Source: Holosporaceae bacterium (lineage in GTDB: Bacteria; Pseudomonadota; Alphaproteobacteria; UBA3830). From it: 16,445 bases of DNA. A program made the translations under genes and the position numbers. Location: the NCBI GenBank assembly GCA_031265715.1, contig JAISCG010000058.1, positions 1 through 16,445 on the forward strand, read 5' to 3'. This document shows, piece by piece, positions 6,226 to 13,515 of this stretch (its first letter is position 1; each line of letters begins with the position of its first letter). The notes beneath the pieces are model-generated. The model did no database searches, had not been told where the DNA came from, and was given only the letters and a program-made list of their open reading frames with translations.

Positions 6226-7284
6226 ATGAAATTTGAGGAAAGCGAGACGATAATACCGACAAGCACGGTCGGACCGATCAAGATAAATTACGAGGGTAGG
6301 GGAGGGCAGTGCAGTGTCCCGCTGGCGACATTTGAAACTCCGCTTTGGGCTTCAACGAAGCGGGGAGCTCTGGTGTCGCAAACTGCCTCCGACGGTATAA
6401 ATTTGCACGTGATCGACGACGTCATGACGAGATCCGTGATTCTTGAAGCGGAAAGTTTGCGGGATGCGCTGCAATGTCAGTCTCGAATCAAAGATAATGA
6501 AAAAAATATCGCGGATGCGGTGAGAAAAACCGGGAAATTTGCGATATTGAAGAGCATATCCGCGGAAAATGTCGGAAGGCTGCTTTACATCCGCATCGGC
6601 ATAGAAACCGGGAATGCCTCCGGTCATAACATGGTGACCCGGGCGGCGGATGCGGTCATAGATTTGATCCTGTCCGAATGCAAAAATATGAAATACGTAT
6701 CCGTTTCCGGAAATTACTGCGTTGATAAAAAAGTGTCGGCGATTAACGGAATTTTGGGTAGGGGAAAACGAGCCTCCGCGGAACTGATTGTTTCCCGCGA
6801 TACCTGTCGCAGAATTTTAAAAACGACCCCGGAAAAAATCATCGATTTGAATGTTAAGAAAAATTTGATCGGCAGCACTCTGGCCGGAGGAGTGAGAAGC
6901 GCCAATTCTCACTACGCTAACGCCGTGCTTGCCGTGTATCTTGCGACCGGACAGGACGCCGCAAACATAATTGAGGCTTCCCAGGGAATTACCTTTGCGG
7001 ACAGGTTCGGGGACGATTTATATTTTTCCGTAAATCTTCCGAATATTATTGTCGGAACGGTCGGGAACGGAAAAAATTTACCGTTCGCGATCAAGAACCT
7101 GACGCAAATGGGATGCTTTCCGGAAGATCCGAACTCGGCCAAGAGACTGGCAGCTTTGATTGCTGCTGCGGTTCTGTGTTCCGAACTTTCTCTCATGGCC
7201 GCTCTGACAAATCCCGGAGAATTGATGCAATCCCACCTGAGGTTAGAAAGAGGAAAAATCGATTGTGGTGCTTCTCGCAATTAA
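6226..7284 (+). CDS. Hydroxymethylglutaryl-CoA reductase, class I-like catalytic domain
   Basis: A 352-residue soluble enzyme expected to reduce HMG-CoA to mevalonate, the committed step of the mevalonate route to isoprenoids. The catalytic set of the family can be placed: Glu37 in PLATFETPLWAS, Lys168 in SGNYCVDKK, Asp244 in ATGQDAANIIEAS and His337 in LMQSHLRL. Further signatures are ILGRGKRASAE, SANSHYANAVLAVYLATG and LPNIIVGTVGNGKNLPFA. SGNYCxDKK and NMV point to the class I-like branch and not to the Pseudomonas mevalonii class II type. The nucleotide-binding DAMGMN-like motif is altered to NASGHN (130-135). No membrane segment. The gene starts 13 bases after polA with AGGG upstream, so it is probably co-transcribed. 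No other mevalonate gene is in the window. Its last 42 bases overlap the convergent LRR gene. Confidence 0.88.
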   Translation: MKFEESETIIPTSTVGPIKINYEGRGGQCSVPLATFETPLWASTKRGALVSQTASDGINLHVIDDVMTRSVILEAESLRDALQCQSRIKDNEKNIADAVRKTGKFAILKSISAENVGRLLYIRIGIETGNASGHNMVTRAADAVIDLILSECKNMKYVSVSGNYCVDKKVSAINGILGRGKRASAELIVSRDTCRRILKTTPEKIIDLNVKKNLIGSTLAGGVRSANSHYANAVLAVYLATGQDAANIIEASQGITFADRFGDDLYFSVNLPNIIVGTVGNGKNLPFAIKNLTQMGCFPEDPNSAKRLAALIAAAVLCSELSLMAALTNPGELMQSHLRLERGKIDCGASRN

Positions 7285-9228
7285 GGACCCTTCGTTTATT
7301 TGAAATACAGTCGATATATCTGGCAAAGGTTCTCCCGAAAATTTTGATATCGTCAGCATATTATTATCGGGGTCAAAAGAAAAAGTTCGATTGTACTTTT
7401 TTATTTTTAAAACAAATTTATCTGCATCCGATCTTCTGATAACGGGATTTATCGAAAATACGAACTCGTCGGTTTTTTCCGACCTGCTAATATAACGTTT
7501 TAATAGAGGGACTAAATGTTTTAATGTAAAAGTACAGTCGGACAAATCGATGCGTTTTGCAGAAAAGAAATTGATATTTTGAGAGTAAAAACGTTCATAT
7601 GTATTTAACGGTAACTTCAGCAGTTCTAATTTTTTTAGGTGGGGAAAACTCGGCATTCCGGGGATGCTTGTGATTATTGTACTGCTTGATAAATCTACAT
7701 TTTGTAAATTCGGCGCATACCCCAACATGGAGTACAGGAAAAATAAATCAATTTTACTTTTGGTCATGACTAAAGTTTCCAATTTTTCAAGAGCGCAGGG
7801 TACGAGTTTAAAATTAAACGGTTCCCTGAGCATGAAAAGATGGGACATATCGAGAGTTTTTAAATTCGGAAAATCATTCGCAAGTTTCGGCAGGATTGAG
7901 CAAAAAAGAGTGGATGGACGATCTCTCAATCCTCGAAGAATAACGCTGTCCACCGAATCCTGCCGGCCGCACTCTTCCAAAAACGAATCTATAGTTGCGG
8001 GCGAAAAATGGCTCAAATGTAATTTTGGCGGAAACAAGTACTGCGGAACGGCGTAATCAAAACTCCACGTCGGCAAAGAAGTCGGTTGTTCCGATTTTGA
8101 AAAGATGAAGTGAGGGTATTTATTGAGAAATAAATCTCTTCTGTACATAAGAAGCGCGAATATATCCGGATGTTTGTAAATTGTTTTAAGAAAATCAAAA
8201 GTTTCCGTGAGAAATTCGTCATTGTAGTCAGGAGCCACGGTTTTTTTTATGAAATCATAGGCGTCGTCCGGAGCGGCAGGAGTCTCCAACTCATACCCGA
8301 GCATTTTGCACATTCCTCTCACAATCCAAAGCATAACGGATGCCTGTCCTCTTTTGAATGTGGTTGCCCAGGACAGGGAATAGACGAATCTTTTGATGTC
8401 ATCGGAAAAAGATTCCGGAGGTTCGGGATTTGTATCGGTCATCAATAATTTTGCCGACGAAAAAAGTCTGACAAAATCCGGAAGGGCGGTGTATGAGGCC
8501 ATTACCAGACTGTGCCCGACTCGACCGTTGCTGCAAATAAAAGCAAAGGGGAATTCTTCGATTACTGTTTTCTCTCCGCTTATCGGAGGTTCTCCTCTTA
8601 GGTAGTTCAGAAGACGTAGTTGGACGTTGTGGAAATTCCACGGTTCTGTCAGTTGAGTAAATGTTCCCTCAACGTTATGGATTAATCCGAATAATTCTTT
8701 GGATTTTTTATCCAAATAATCGATATTCGGGTTATTCAACATAGCAACGCCGGCTCGCGCTACCCCCGTCCAGGAGAGAATATTGGAGAAAAAAAATCCC
8801 AAATGTGCCCGCGGAATTTCTCTGTTTACGGTAAATAAAAATGAAAGAATACACACGATGCGTTCGGAAAAATCAGAAAAAAAACTCAGTGCTTCGGGAG
8901 ATCCGTATCTGTGCCCGGGTGTAAAAGAAGGAATCCACCTGGAATCCGGGGGATTTCTATCGCTGCTATTGCTCAATGTTTGGTATACGAAATCGCCTGC
9001 CTCCTTTTTTTTATCGGGATTAAGGATGAAAAGATCAGCAAAAAGCTCGGTTAATTTTTTATATATAATTGTTTTCTTCGCATCGTCGTTCGGTGCTTTT
9101 CTTGCTTCCAGGTACATCGATTGAATTAATTTCGGCTGAGAAATGACGTCGCAGTTATGCACCGCATCTGCGTTGTAAAAAATAAGAGCAATCGTTGTTA
9201 AAGCAGAAAAAAATGATTTTTTTAACAT
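7243..9228 (-). CDS. Exported 661-residue protein with C-terminal leucine-rich repeats, function unknown
   Basis: The ATG at 9228 follows AGGA at good spacing and begins a signal peptide (MLKKSFFSALTTIALIFYNADA, cleavage near residue 22), so the protein should be exported. Residues about 30-380 are largely alpha-helical-looking with no motif I recognise. Residues about 430-580 form irregular leucine-rich repeats: FPNLKTLDMSHL, LEKLETLVMTKSKI, APNLQNVDLSSSTI, FPHLKKLELLKL and AKRIDLSDCTF. The last 80 residues are strand-rich without clear repeats. No membrane segment after the signal, no lipobox, no catalytic signature seen. The gene stands alone on its strand, with a candidate promoter upstream, and its 3' end overlaps the HMG-CoA reductase gene by 42 bases. 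It is not an obvious paralogue of the LRR_5 protein at 2053. A surface or host-interaction role is inference. Confidence 0.75.
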   Translation of the reverse strand: MLKKSFFSALTTIALIFYNADAVHNCDVISQPKLIQSMYLEARKAPNDDAKKTIIYKKLTELFADLFILNPDKKKEAGDFVYQTLSNSSDRNPPDSRWIPSFTPGHRYGSPEALSFFSDFSERIVCILSFLFTVNREIPRAHLGFFFSNILSWTGVARAGVAMLNNPNIDYLDKKSKELFGLIHNVEGTFTQLTEPWNFHNVQLRLLNYLRGEPPISGEKTVIEEFPFAFICSNGRVGHSLVMASYTALPDFVRLFSSAKLLMTDTNPEPPESFSDDIKRFVYSLSWATTFKRGQASVMLWIVRGMCKMLGYELETPAAPDDAYDFIKKTVAPDYNDEFLTETFDFLKTIYKHPDIFALLMYRRDLFLNKYPHFIFSKSEQPTSLPTWSFDYAVPQYLFPPKLHLSHFSPATIDSFLEECGRQDSVDSVILRGLRDRPSTLFCSILPKLANDFPNLKTLDMSHLFMLREPFNFKLVPCALEKLETLVMTKSKIDLFFLYSMLGYAPNLQNVDLSSSTIITSIPGMPSFPHLKKLELLKLPLNTYERFYSQNINFFSAKRIDLSDCTFTLKHLVPLLKRYISRSEKTDEFVFSINPVIRRSDADKFVLKIKKYNRTFSFDPDNNMLTISKFSGEPLPDISTVFQINEGSLIARSTTIDFSSF

Positions 9229-9268
9229 TTGTATTCCTAATTATTTATGTTTATTTTATATAAAGGTA

Positions 9269-9297
9269 TGTATAGGGTATTTGCGGTCATCCGGCAA
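9269..9297 (-). promoter_or_regulatory. Candidate promoter for the 661-residue LRR gene
   Basis: On the minus strand TTGCCG (9297-9292), a 17-base spacer and TATACA (9274-9269). Each box matches the sigma70 consensus at four of six positions with ideal spacing. Transcription would start near 9262, about 33 bases before the ATG. A nearby TATATAAA at 9265-9258 is an alternative -10, without a matching -35. Confidence 0.4.
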
Positions 9298-9353
9298 GAG
9301 GTTAAGTATTTTTTTGGAAAAAAAATCAATTAGCGTCGAAGATTTTTCCATTT

Positions 9354-9465
9354 GTCATTGCGGGGAGCGGAGCGACGCGGCAATCCATGCAGCGATTGAC
9401 TAAGGACATGTCGCCTCCTGCTACGATTTTGTGGATTGCCACGTCGCGTTGCTCCTCGCAATGAC
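9354..9465. repeat. REP/MITE-like palindromic element (GTCATTGCG...GGCAATCCA)
   Basis: A 34-base left arm (9354-9387, beginning GTCATTGCGGGGAGCGGAGC) and a right arm (9432-9465, ending CTCCTCGCAATGAC) are inverted copies with 29 of 34 positions matching, around a 44-base centre. Extragenic palindromes with CGTCATTGCGAG...GGCAATCC ends are widespread in many bacterial genomes. The six-frame peptide from it (RHCEEQRDVAIHK) is often mis-annotated as a small protein. It has no coding capacity of its own. It sits in the 365-base gap 9229-9593, whose remaining content is an AT-rich stretch (9240-9350), a small GGAGG-TG-CCTCC hairpin (9466-9477), the word GACGGGTGGTAAG (9502-9514) and the ftsE promoter. 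Confidence 0.8.
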
Positions 9466-9531
9466 GGAGGTGCCTCCCCCCCTCGATTAAATGCCCCCGG
9501 AGACGGGTGGTAAGCGTGCAGAAATTTATTG

Positions 9532-9561
9532 CTGACACGTCGCGGGTAAATAAGTTATAAT
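9532..9561 (+). promoter_or_regulatory. Sigma70-like promoter for the ftsE-to-rmuC cluster
   Basis: CTGACA (9532-9537), an 18-base spacer and a perfect TATAAT (9556-9561). Transcription would start at about 9568. This decides the ftsE start: TTG at 9570 would leave essentially no leader, whereas ATG at 9594 leaves about 26 bases. Seventeen bases upstream of the -35 box lies GACGGGTGGTAAG (9502-9514), the word also found upstream of the secB promoter. Confidence 0.7.
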
Positions 9562-9593
9562 GCATTAATTTGATTGCGTTGGAATGTTACGAT

Positions 9594-10289
9594 ATGCCTA
9601 GAGAAGAGCCGATTGTTTCACTTGAAGATGTTATGCTTAACTATGAAGATGGGGCTCTCGTCCTGAAAAACGTATCTTTGTCCCTACACAAGAAGTCGTT
9701 TTATTTTCTCACCGGAGCGAGCGGAGCGGGAAAAACGTCCTTTCTGAGGTTGCTGTACATGGGATTAAAGCAATCGTCCGGAAAGCTTACGATTTTCGGA
9801 AATGACGTTCTGAAGGCTTCTCCGGAAGAGCAGTGCAAGATAAGGCAGCGTGTCGGGGTCGTTTTTCAGGATTTCAATCTTCTTGAGCATCTGACGGTTT
9901 TGGAAAATGTGGCGTTGCCGCTCAAAGTTACCGGAGAATCCGAAATGCGCCGCGAGCATCAGGCGAAGGAGATTCTGGATTGGGTCGGTCTCGGAAACTG
10001 TTTTAATGCACGCCCGAACACTCTTTCCGGGGGGCAAAAACAGAGGGTTGCAATTGCCAGAGCGGTAATTGCGCGACCTGACATCTTGTTGGCCGACGAA
10101 CCGACGGGAAATGTGGACGAAGATATAGCAAACAAACTGATGAATCTGTTCTATGGTATGCATAAGATGGGCGCCTGCGTTGTCGTTGCCACGCACTATC
10201 GGCAGTTTGTGGATAGTTTTCACTATAACGAGCTCTGTATCGAAAACGGTTGCGTCATAGACCGAAGTCGAAAAAGGAGAGGTGTATAA
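9594..10289 (+). CDS. ftsE: Cell-division ATP-binding protein FtsE
   Basis: A 231-residue ABC ATPase, the cytoplasmic half of the FtsEX complex, which in characterised bacteria controls cell-wall hydrolases at the septum. Walker A GASGAGKT (41-48), Q-loop Gln92 in VVFQDFNLLEHLTV, signature LSGGQ (144-148), Walker B ILLADE (164-169) followed by PTGNVDED, and switch His201. The LADEPTGN form is typical of the FtsE/LolD group, and the FtsX gene next door settles the choice. ATG 9594 is preferred over TTG 9570 because of the promoter just upstream; GGA lies about 10 bases before it. The stop at 10287-10289 leaves 4 bases before the ftsX ATG, or overlaps it if GTG 10282 is used. Confidence 0.93.
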   Translation: MPREEPIVSLEDVMLNYEDGALVLKNVSLSLHKKSFYFLTGASGAGKTSFLRLLYMGLKQSSGKLTIFGNDVLKASPEEQCKIRQRVGVVFQDFNLLEHLTVLENVALPLKVTGESEMRREHQAKEILDWVGLGNCFNARPNTLSGGQKQRVAIARAVIARPDILLADEPTGNVDEDIANKLMNLFYGMHKMGACVVVATHYRQFVDSFHYNELCIENGCVIDRSRKRRGV

Positions 10290-10293
10290 GATC

Positions 10294-11178
10294 ATGAATT
10301 TCAGCAAAAATTATGATTTTGATTTCAAGAGTGACAGGTCGAACAGGTTTATCCCGTTTATTATCGGTTTTTTGATGTATTCCGTCACCATCGCGGCGAT
10401 GAGCGGTCTTTTTACCTATAATCTGACTTCGGAATGGAGAGATTCTCTGAGCGGTCGCATTACCGTCGAATTTCAGTCCAATATTGATGTAACCGATACT
10501 ACTCTCACGGATAAACAGAACGAGGAAATTCTGAAAATCGTAAAATCTACGCCGGGAGTAAAATTTGTCCGAAAACTGCGGGAAATCGATATTTTGAAAA
10601 TTCTGGAACCGTGGCTCAGCGGCACCGCCATTCCGGATGATTTTCCTTTTCCGACGATTTTTGACGTGGAAACCGATAAAGACGTTCAGGTTGATCTTTT
10701 GTTGATGTCGGAAAAATTGTCGAAGGTATCCCGGGGGGTGCGCATACACGATCACGCCAATTGGTACGCTCCGATTATGAAAGTCAGCAACGGTTTATTC
10801 GGCTTTGCCGTTATTTTATCTGTTTTGATTTTTGCGACGGTTTGCGCCACCGTAATTTTTATAACGAGAAAAACGTTGGGAGTGCACCTGAACACGGTAA
10901 AAATTCTGCAACTGATCGGCGCGAACAGCATATACATAGCGTCTCAGTTTAAGCGCTATTATTTTTCGGTCGGATGCAAATCTTCCGCGATATCAATTAT
11001 ATGCAGCCTGCTTACGATTGTTTGGATAAGTTTTGTATTGCCGACCGCAGAGAATATCTCCCTGTTTAAGTACATAATTTTGTCGATTATCATTCCTTTT
11101 ATTACGACTTTTCTGATAATGATGACCTCGCAGAGAACGGTTTTGTTCTTTCTGAAAGATAAATGGATCGATCGATGA
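10294..11178 (+). CDS. ftsX: Cell-division permease-like protein FtsX
   Basis: A 294-residue inner-membrane protein, partner of FtsE. Topology fits FtsX: a short cytoplasmic N-terminus, first membrane helix at about 19-40, a periplasmic domain of about 125 residues, then helices at about 168-191, 228-249 and 258-277. The segment VRIHDHANWYAPI before the second helix resembles the conserved region found there in alphaproteobacterial FtsX proteins. Sequence conservation outside this is low, as usual for the family, so the call rests on topology and the adjacent ftsE. AGGAGAGG (10275-10282) precedes the start; GTG 10282 is an alternative adding four residues, but it would lie inside that ribosome-binding site. 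The TGA overlaps the next ATG as ATGA. Confidence 0.88.
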   Translation: MNFSKNYDFDFKSDRSNRFIPFIIGFLMYSVTIAAMSGLFTYNLTSEWRDSLSGRITVEFQSNIDVTDTTLTDKQNEEILKIVKSTPGVKFVRKLREIDILKILEPWLSGTAIPDDFPFPTIFDVETDKDVQVDLLLMSEKLSKVSRGVRIHDHANWYAPIMKVSNGLFGFAVILSVLIFATVCATVIFITRKTLGVHLNTVKILQLIGANSIYIASQFKRYYFSVGCKSSAISIICSLLTIVWISFVLPTAENISLFKYIILSIIIPFITTFLIMMTSQRTVLFFLKDKWIDR

Positions 11179-11732
11179 GTGTGCGGAAAGTCTTCCTGAT
11201 AACCGTATTTTTTTGGGTGGGGGGATGTTGCCTTTTTATTATGCTATGCATTTTTTCGTACAAACACGACCATAACGCCTGTTTTGATAACATAGTGGTG
11301 CTTACCGGGGGGCGCGATCGCATTGCCTGCGCCTTCAGTTTGGCGGAATCGTGCAAACCGAAAAATATTTTTATATCCGGAGTTTATAAAGGAACGATGC
11401 TGCATGATATTCTGCCCGAAAAACCGATCCGAGACGTGAATATTATTCTGGGAAAACAGGCCAAAAATACCGAACAGAATGCAAAGGAAATCGATGAATG
11501 GGTAAAAGAAAACGATATTTCGGAAATTTTACTGATTACGTCCGATTACCACATGATGCGAAGCATGGCGGAGCTGCGGCGCGTGAATGACAGGCTGAAA
11601 ATATATCCGTGTGCCGTAAATTCTTCCGTGAATTTTGTGTTTTTTCTAATATGTGTTAAAGAATTTCATAAGATGATATATATTCAATGCAGAAATTTGC
11701 TGGGGACGATAAAAAACACATGCTGCTTCTGA
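11175..11732 (+). CDS. YdcF/ElyC-like DUF218 envelope protein
   Basis: A 185-residue protein with one N-terminal membrane helix (about 6-28) and a DUF218 domain facing the periplasm. DUF218 landmarks are VVLTGGRDRI (41-50), IFISGVYKG, NTEQNA (99-104) and LLITSDYHMMRS (119-130). DUF218 proteins of the ElyC/SanA/YdcF group are linked to envelope integrity and lipid-carrier use in peptidoglycan synthesis in E. coli; the reaction is not established. The position between ftsX and plsC is a familiar alphaproteobacterial arrangement. ATG 11175 is chosen because it forms an ATGA overlap with the ftsX stop; ATG 11163 would add four residues. The C-terminus ends in a Cys-rich tail (NTCCF) that overlaps the start of plsC. 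Confidence 0.82.
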   Translation: MSVRKVFLITVFFWVGGCCLFIMLCIFSYKHDHNACFDNIVVLTGGRDRIACAFSLAESCKPKNIFISGVYKGTMLHDILPEKPIRDVNIILGKQAKNTEQNAKEIDEWVKENDISEILLITSDYHMMRSMAELRRVNDRLKIYPCAVNSSVNFVFFLICVKEFHKMIYIQCRNLLGTIKNTCCF

Positions 11733-12433
11733 GATCAATATTTTTCAATATCATTTTCTTTTCGGTGATGACGATCGTTTTTATTGTCGGCTATCCGCTC
11801 AGATTTGCGCACGAAAAAAGCAGGATCGTTTTCGCGTTTTGGAAATATCTGTCCCGGATTCTCGGATTTGTTACGGCAAAAATCGGCGGAATAAAATACG
11901 TTATAGAAAACGAGCACAATATTCTCGGAGAACCGGCCATATACGCCATTCGCCACGAATCTGTCTGGGAAACTTTAATGCTGATTTGCAGATTCAGGGA
12001 GCCGATTTTTGTTTTAAAGAAAGAATTGCTTGATGTTCCCCTTTTCGGAGTGCTTTCTCGAAAAGTCGGAAGCGTTGCCGTTGATCGCGGTAACGGAGGA
12101 TCGAAGAATTTGATAAACGCCCTCGGAAAAGTTCGCGACTCCGTTGCGGAAGGCCATCCGGTTATTATTTTTCCGGAAGGAACCCGCATGGCCCACGGAA
12201 AATATGTTCCGCTGAAAAAGGGCATAGCTCTTTTTTACCAAAAAACCGATTGCCCGGTTGTTCCGGTTGTTCACAATGCCGGATATTTTTGGCCGAGGCG
12301 CGGATTTATCAAAAAACCCGGAGTTATTACCGTGAAATTTTTGGATCCCATTCCTCCGGGATTATCAAAAGATGAATTCATGGACAGATTGAACGAAACA
12401 TTCCACAGTGAAATAGAGAAGCTAAAAGGATAA
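11720..12433 (+). CDS. plsC: 1-acyl-sn-glycerol-3-phosphate acyltransferase (PlsC family)
   Basis: A 237-residue membrane-bound acyltransferase expected to convert lysophosphatidic acid to phosphatidic acid. An N-terminal hydrophobic segment (about 5-25) is followed by the family blocks: RHESVWET (78-85), SVAVDRG (118-124), IIFPEGTRM (149-157) and CPVVPVVHNAG (178-188). Block I is His79-x4-Glu84 rather than His-x4-Asp; as far as I recall, His-x4-Glu is seen in the HQSxWET-type subfamily, so this need not mean loss of activity. Start at 11720 (MLLLRSIFFNIIFF) looks like the usual N-terminus and overlaps ydcF by 13 bases. ATG 11687 would add 11 polar residues and a 46-base overlap. It ends three bases before prfA. 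Confidence 0.9.
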   Translation: MLLLRSIFFNIIFFSVMTIVFIVGYPLRFAHEKSRIVFAFWKYLSRILGFVTAKIGGIKYVIENEHNILGEPAIYAIRHESVWETLMLICRFREPIFVLKKELLDVPLFGVLSRKVGSVAVDRGNGGSKNLINALGKVRDSVAEGHPVIIFPEGTRMAHGKYVPLKKGIALFYQKTDCPVVPVVHNAGYFWPRRGFIKKPGVITVKFLDPIPPGLSKDEFMDRLNETFHSEIEKLKG

Positions 12434-12436
12434 AAC

Positions 12437-13510
12437 ATGTCTCTCGATGCAACGGCCGACGCAATATTGGAACGCTACGAATCGCTTAAAATGCGGATGC
12501 TTGATTGCGCCGGGGATTCGGAAAATTTCACGAAATTATCGAAGGAATTTTCGGATCTCGAAGATTTCGCGATTCTCATAGGTAAATATAAAAAAGCTCA
12601 GAACGAACTTGAGGAACTCGAGCAGGTTGCCTCCGATTCGGAAACGGATGCGGATTTCAAGGAATTGGCTTCGGCGGAAATCGAAAATTTAAAAATACTG
12701 ATTCCGAAATTGGAAAAAGAAATAAAGGTCATGCTGATTCCCAAAGACGCCGGCGACGAAAAAAACGCCATCATCGAAATCAGAGCGGGAACAGGAGGAG
12801 ACGAAGCCGGTTTGTTTGCCGCGGATCTCTTCCGCATGTATCAAAAATATTCGGAATTTCGCGGGTGGCGATTCGAAATTTTGTATTCGCACGATTCCGG
12901 CATCGGAAGCATAAAAGAGGCGTCGGCGAGCATTTCCGGAAAGGGAGTCTTTTCCTATCTGAAATTTGAATCCGGAGTGCATCGGGTGCAGCGTGTTCCG
13001 GTAACGGAATCAAGCGGGCGCGTCCACACTTCCACCGCCACGGTCGCCGTTTTGCCGGAGGCGGAGGAAGTCGATCTGAAAATCGACGAAACGGATTTGA
13101 AGATCGACGTTATGCGGGCGTCCGGAGCTGGCGGTCAGCACGTGAACAAAACCGAAAGCGCCGTTCGGATTACCCACATTCCGACCGGAATAGTCGTGGC
13201 GCAGCAGGACGAGCGCTCGCAGCATATGAATCGACTCAAGGCCATGAAAATACTTCGCTCCAGACTCTATGAACTGGAAAGACAAAAATTGCACGCCGAA
13301 AGAGCGGATAATCGCCGTTCTCAAATCGGTACCGGGGACAGATCCGAACGCATTCGCACATATAATTATCCCCAGGGACGAGTTTCCGATCACAGAATCG
13401 GTTTGACATTGTATAAATTACAGCAAATTATGAACGGAGAAGGCTTGGATGAGATAATCAAAGCCTTGGTCGAATTTGATCAGGAAGAGCAGATTGCAAA
13501 TTTTTGCTGA
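12437..13510 (+). CDS. prfA: Peptide chain release factor 1
   Basis: A 357-residue class I release factor, near the usual 360. It recognises UAA and UAG and triggers peptide release. The stop-codon reading motif is PVT (188-190, in HRVQRVPVTESSGRVHTS), the P-x-T form of RF1 and not the SPF form of RF2. The catalytic GGQ is at 232-234 in ASGAGGQHVNKTESAVR. The N-terminal half is a coiled helical domain with AIIEIRAGTGGDEAGLF leading into the core. AAAGGA lies at proper spacing before the ATG, only three bases after plsC. The neighbour prmC encodes the methyltransferase that modifies the GGQ glutamine, a common pairing. Confidence 0.97.
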   Translation: MSLDATADAILERYESLKMRMLDCAGDSENFTKLSKEFSDLEDFAILIGKYKKAQNELEELEQVASDSETDADFKELASAEIENLKILIPKLEKEIKVMLIPKDAGDEKNAIIEIRAGTGGDEAGLFAADLFRMYQKYSEFRGWRFEILYSHDSGIGSIKEASASISGKGVFSYLKFESGVHRVQRVPVTESSGRVHTSTATVAVLPEAEEVDLKIDETDLKIDVMRASGAGGQHVNKTESAVRITHIPTGIVVAQQDERSQHMNRLKAMKILRSRLYELERQKLHAERADNRRSQIGTGDRSERIRTYNYPQGRVSDHRIGLTLYKLQQIMNGEGLDEIIKALVEFDQEEQIANFC

Positions 13511-13515
13511 CAGCG

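Noticed and set aside
7113..7439. A 108-codon plus-strand frame crossing the end of the HMG-CoA reductase gene
   Set aside because: It lies in another frame of the reductase and antisense to the LRR gene, with a composition typical of a shadow.
9502..9524. Likeness of GACGGGTGGTAAGCGTG to the 16S rRNA segment GACGGGTGAGTAACGCGTG
   Set aside because: The match needs indels, is too short, and nothing around it resembles 16S rRNA; treated as coincidence.
9326..9565. A 79-codon minus-strand reading frame with the peptide RHCEEQRDVAIHK
   Set aside because: It is the translation of the palindromic repeat and its flanks, a well-known false gene; it also covers the ftsE promoter.
11942..11965. His-x4-Glu instead of His-x4-Asp in PlsC as a sign of an inactive enzyme
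   Set aside because: As far as I recall, this form occurs in an established subfamily (HQSxWET type), and the other acyltransferase blocks are intact.
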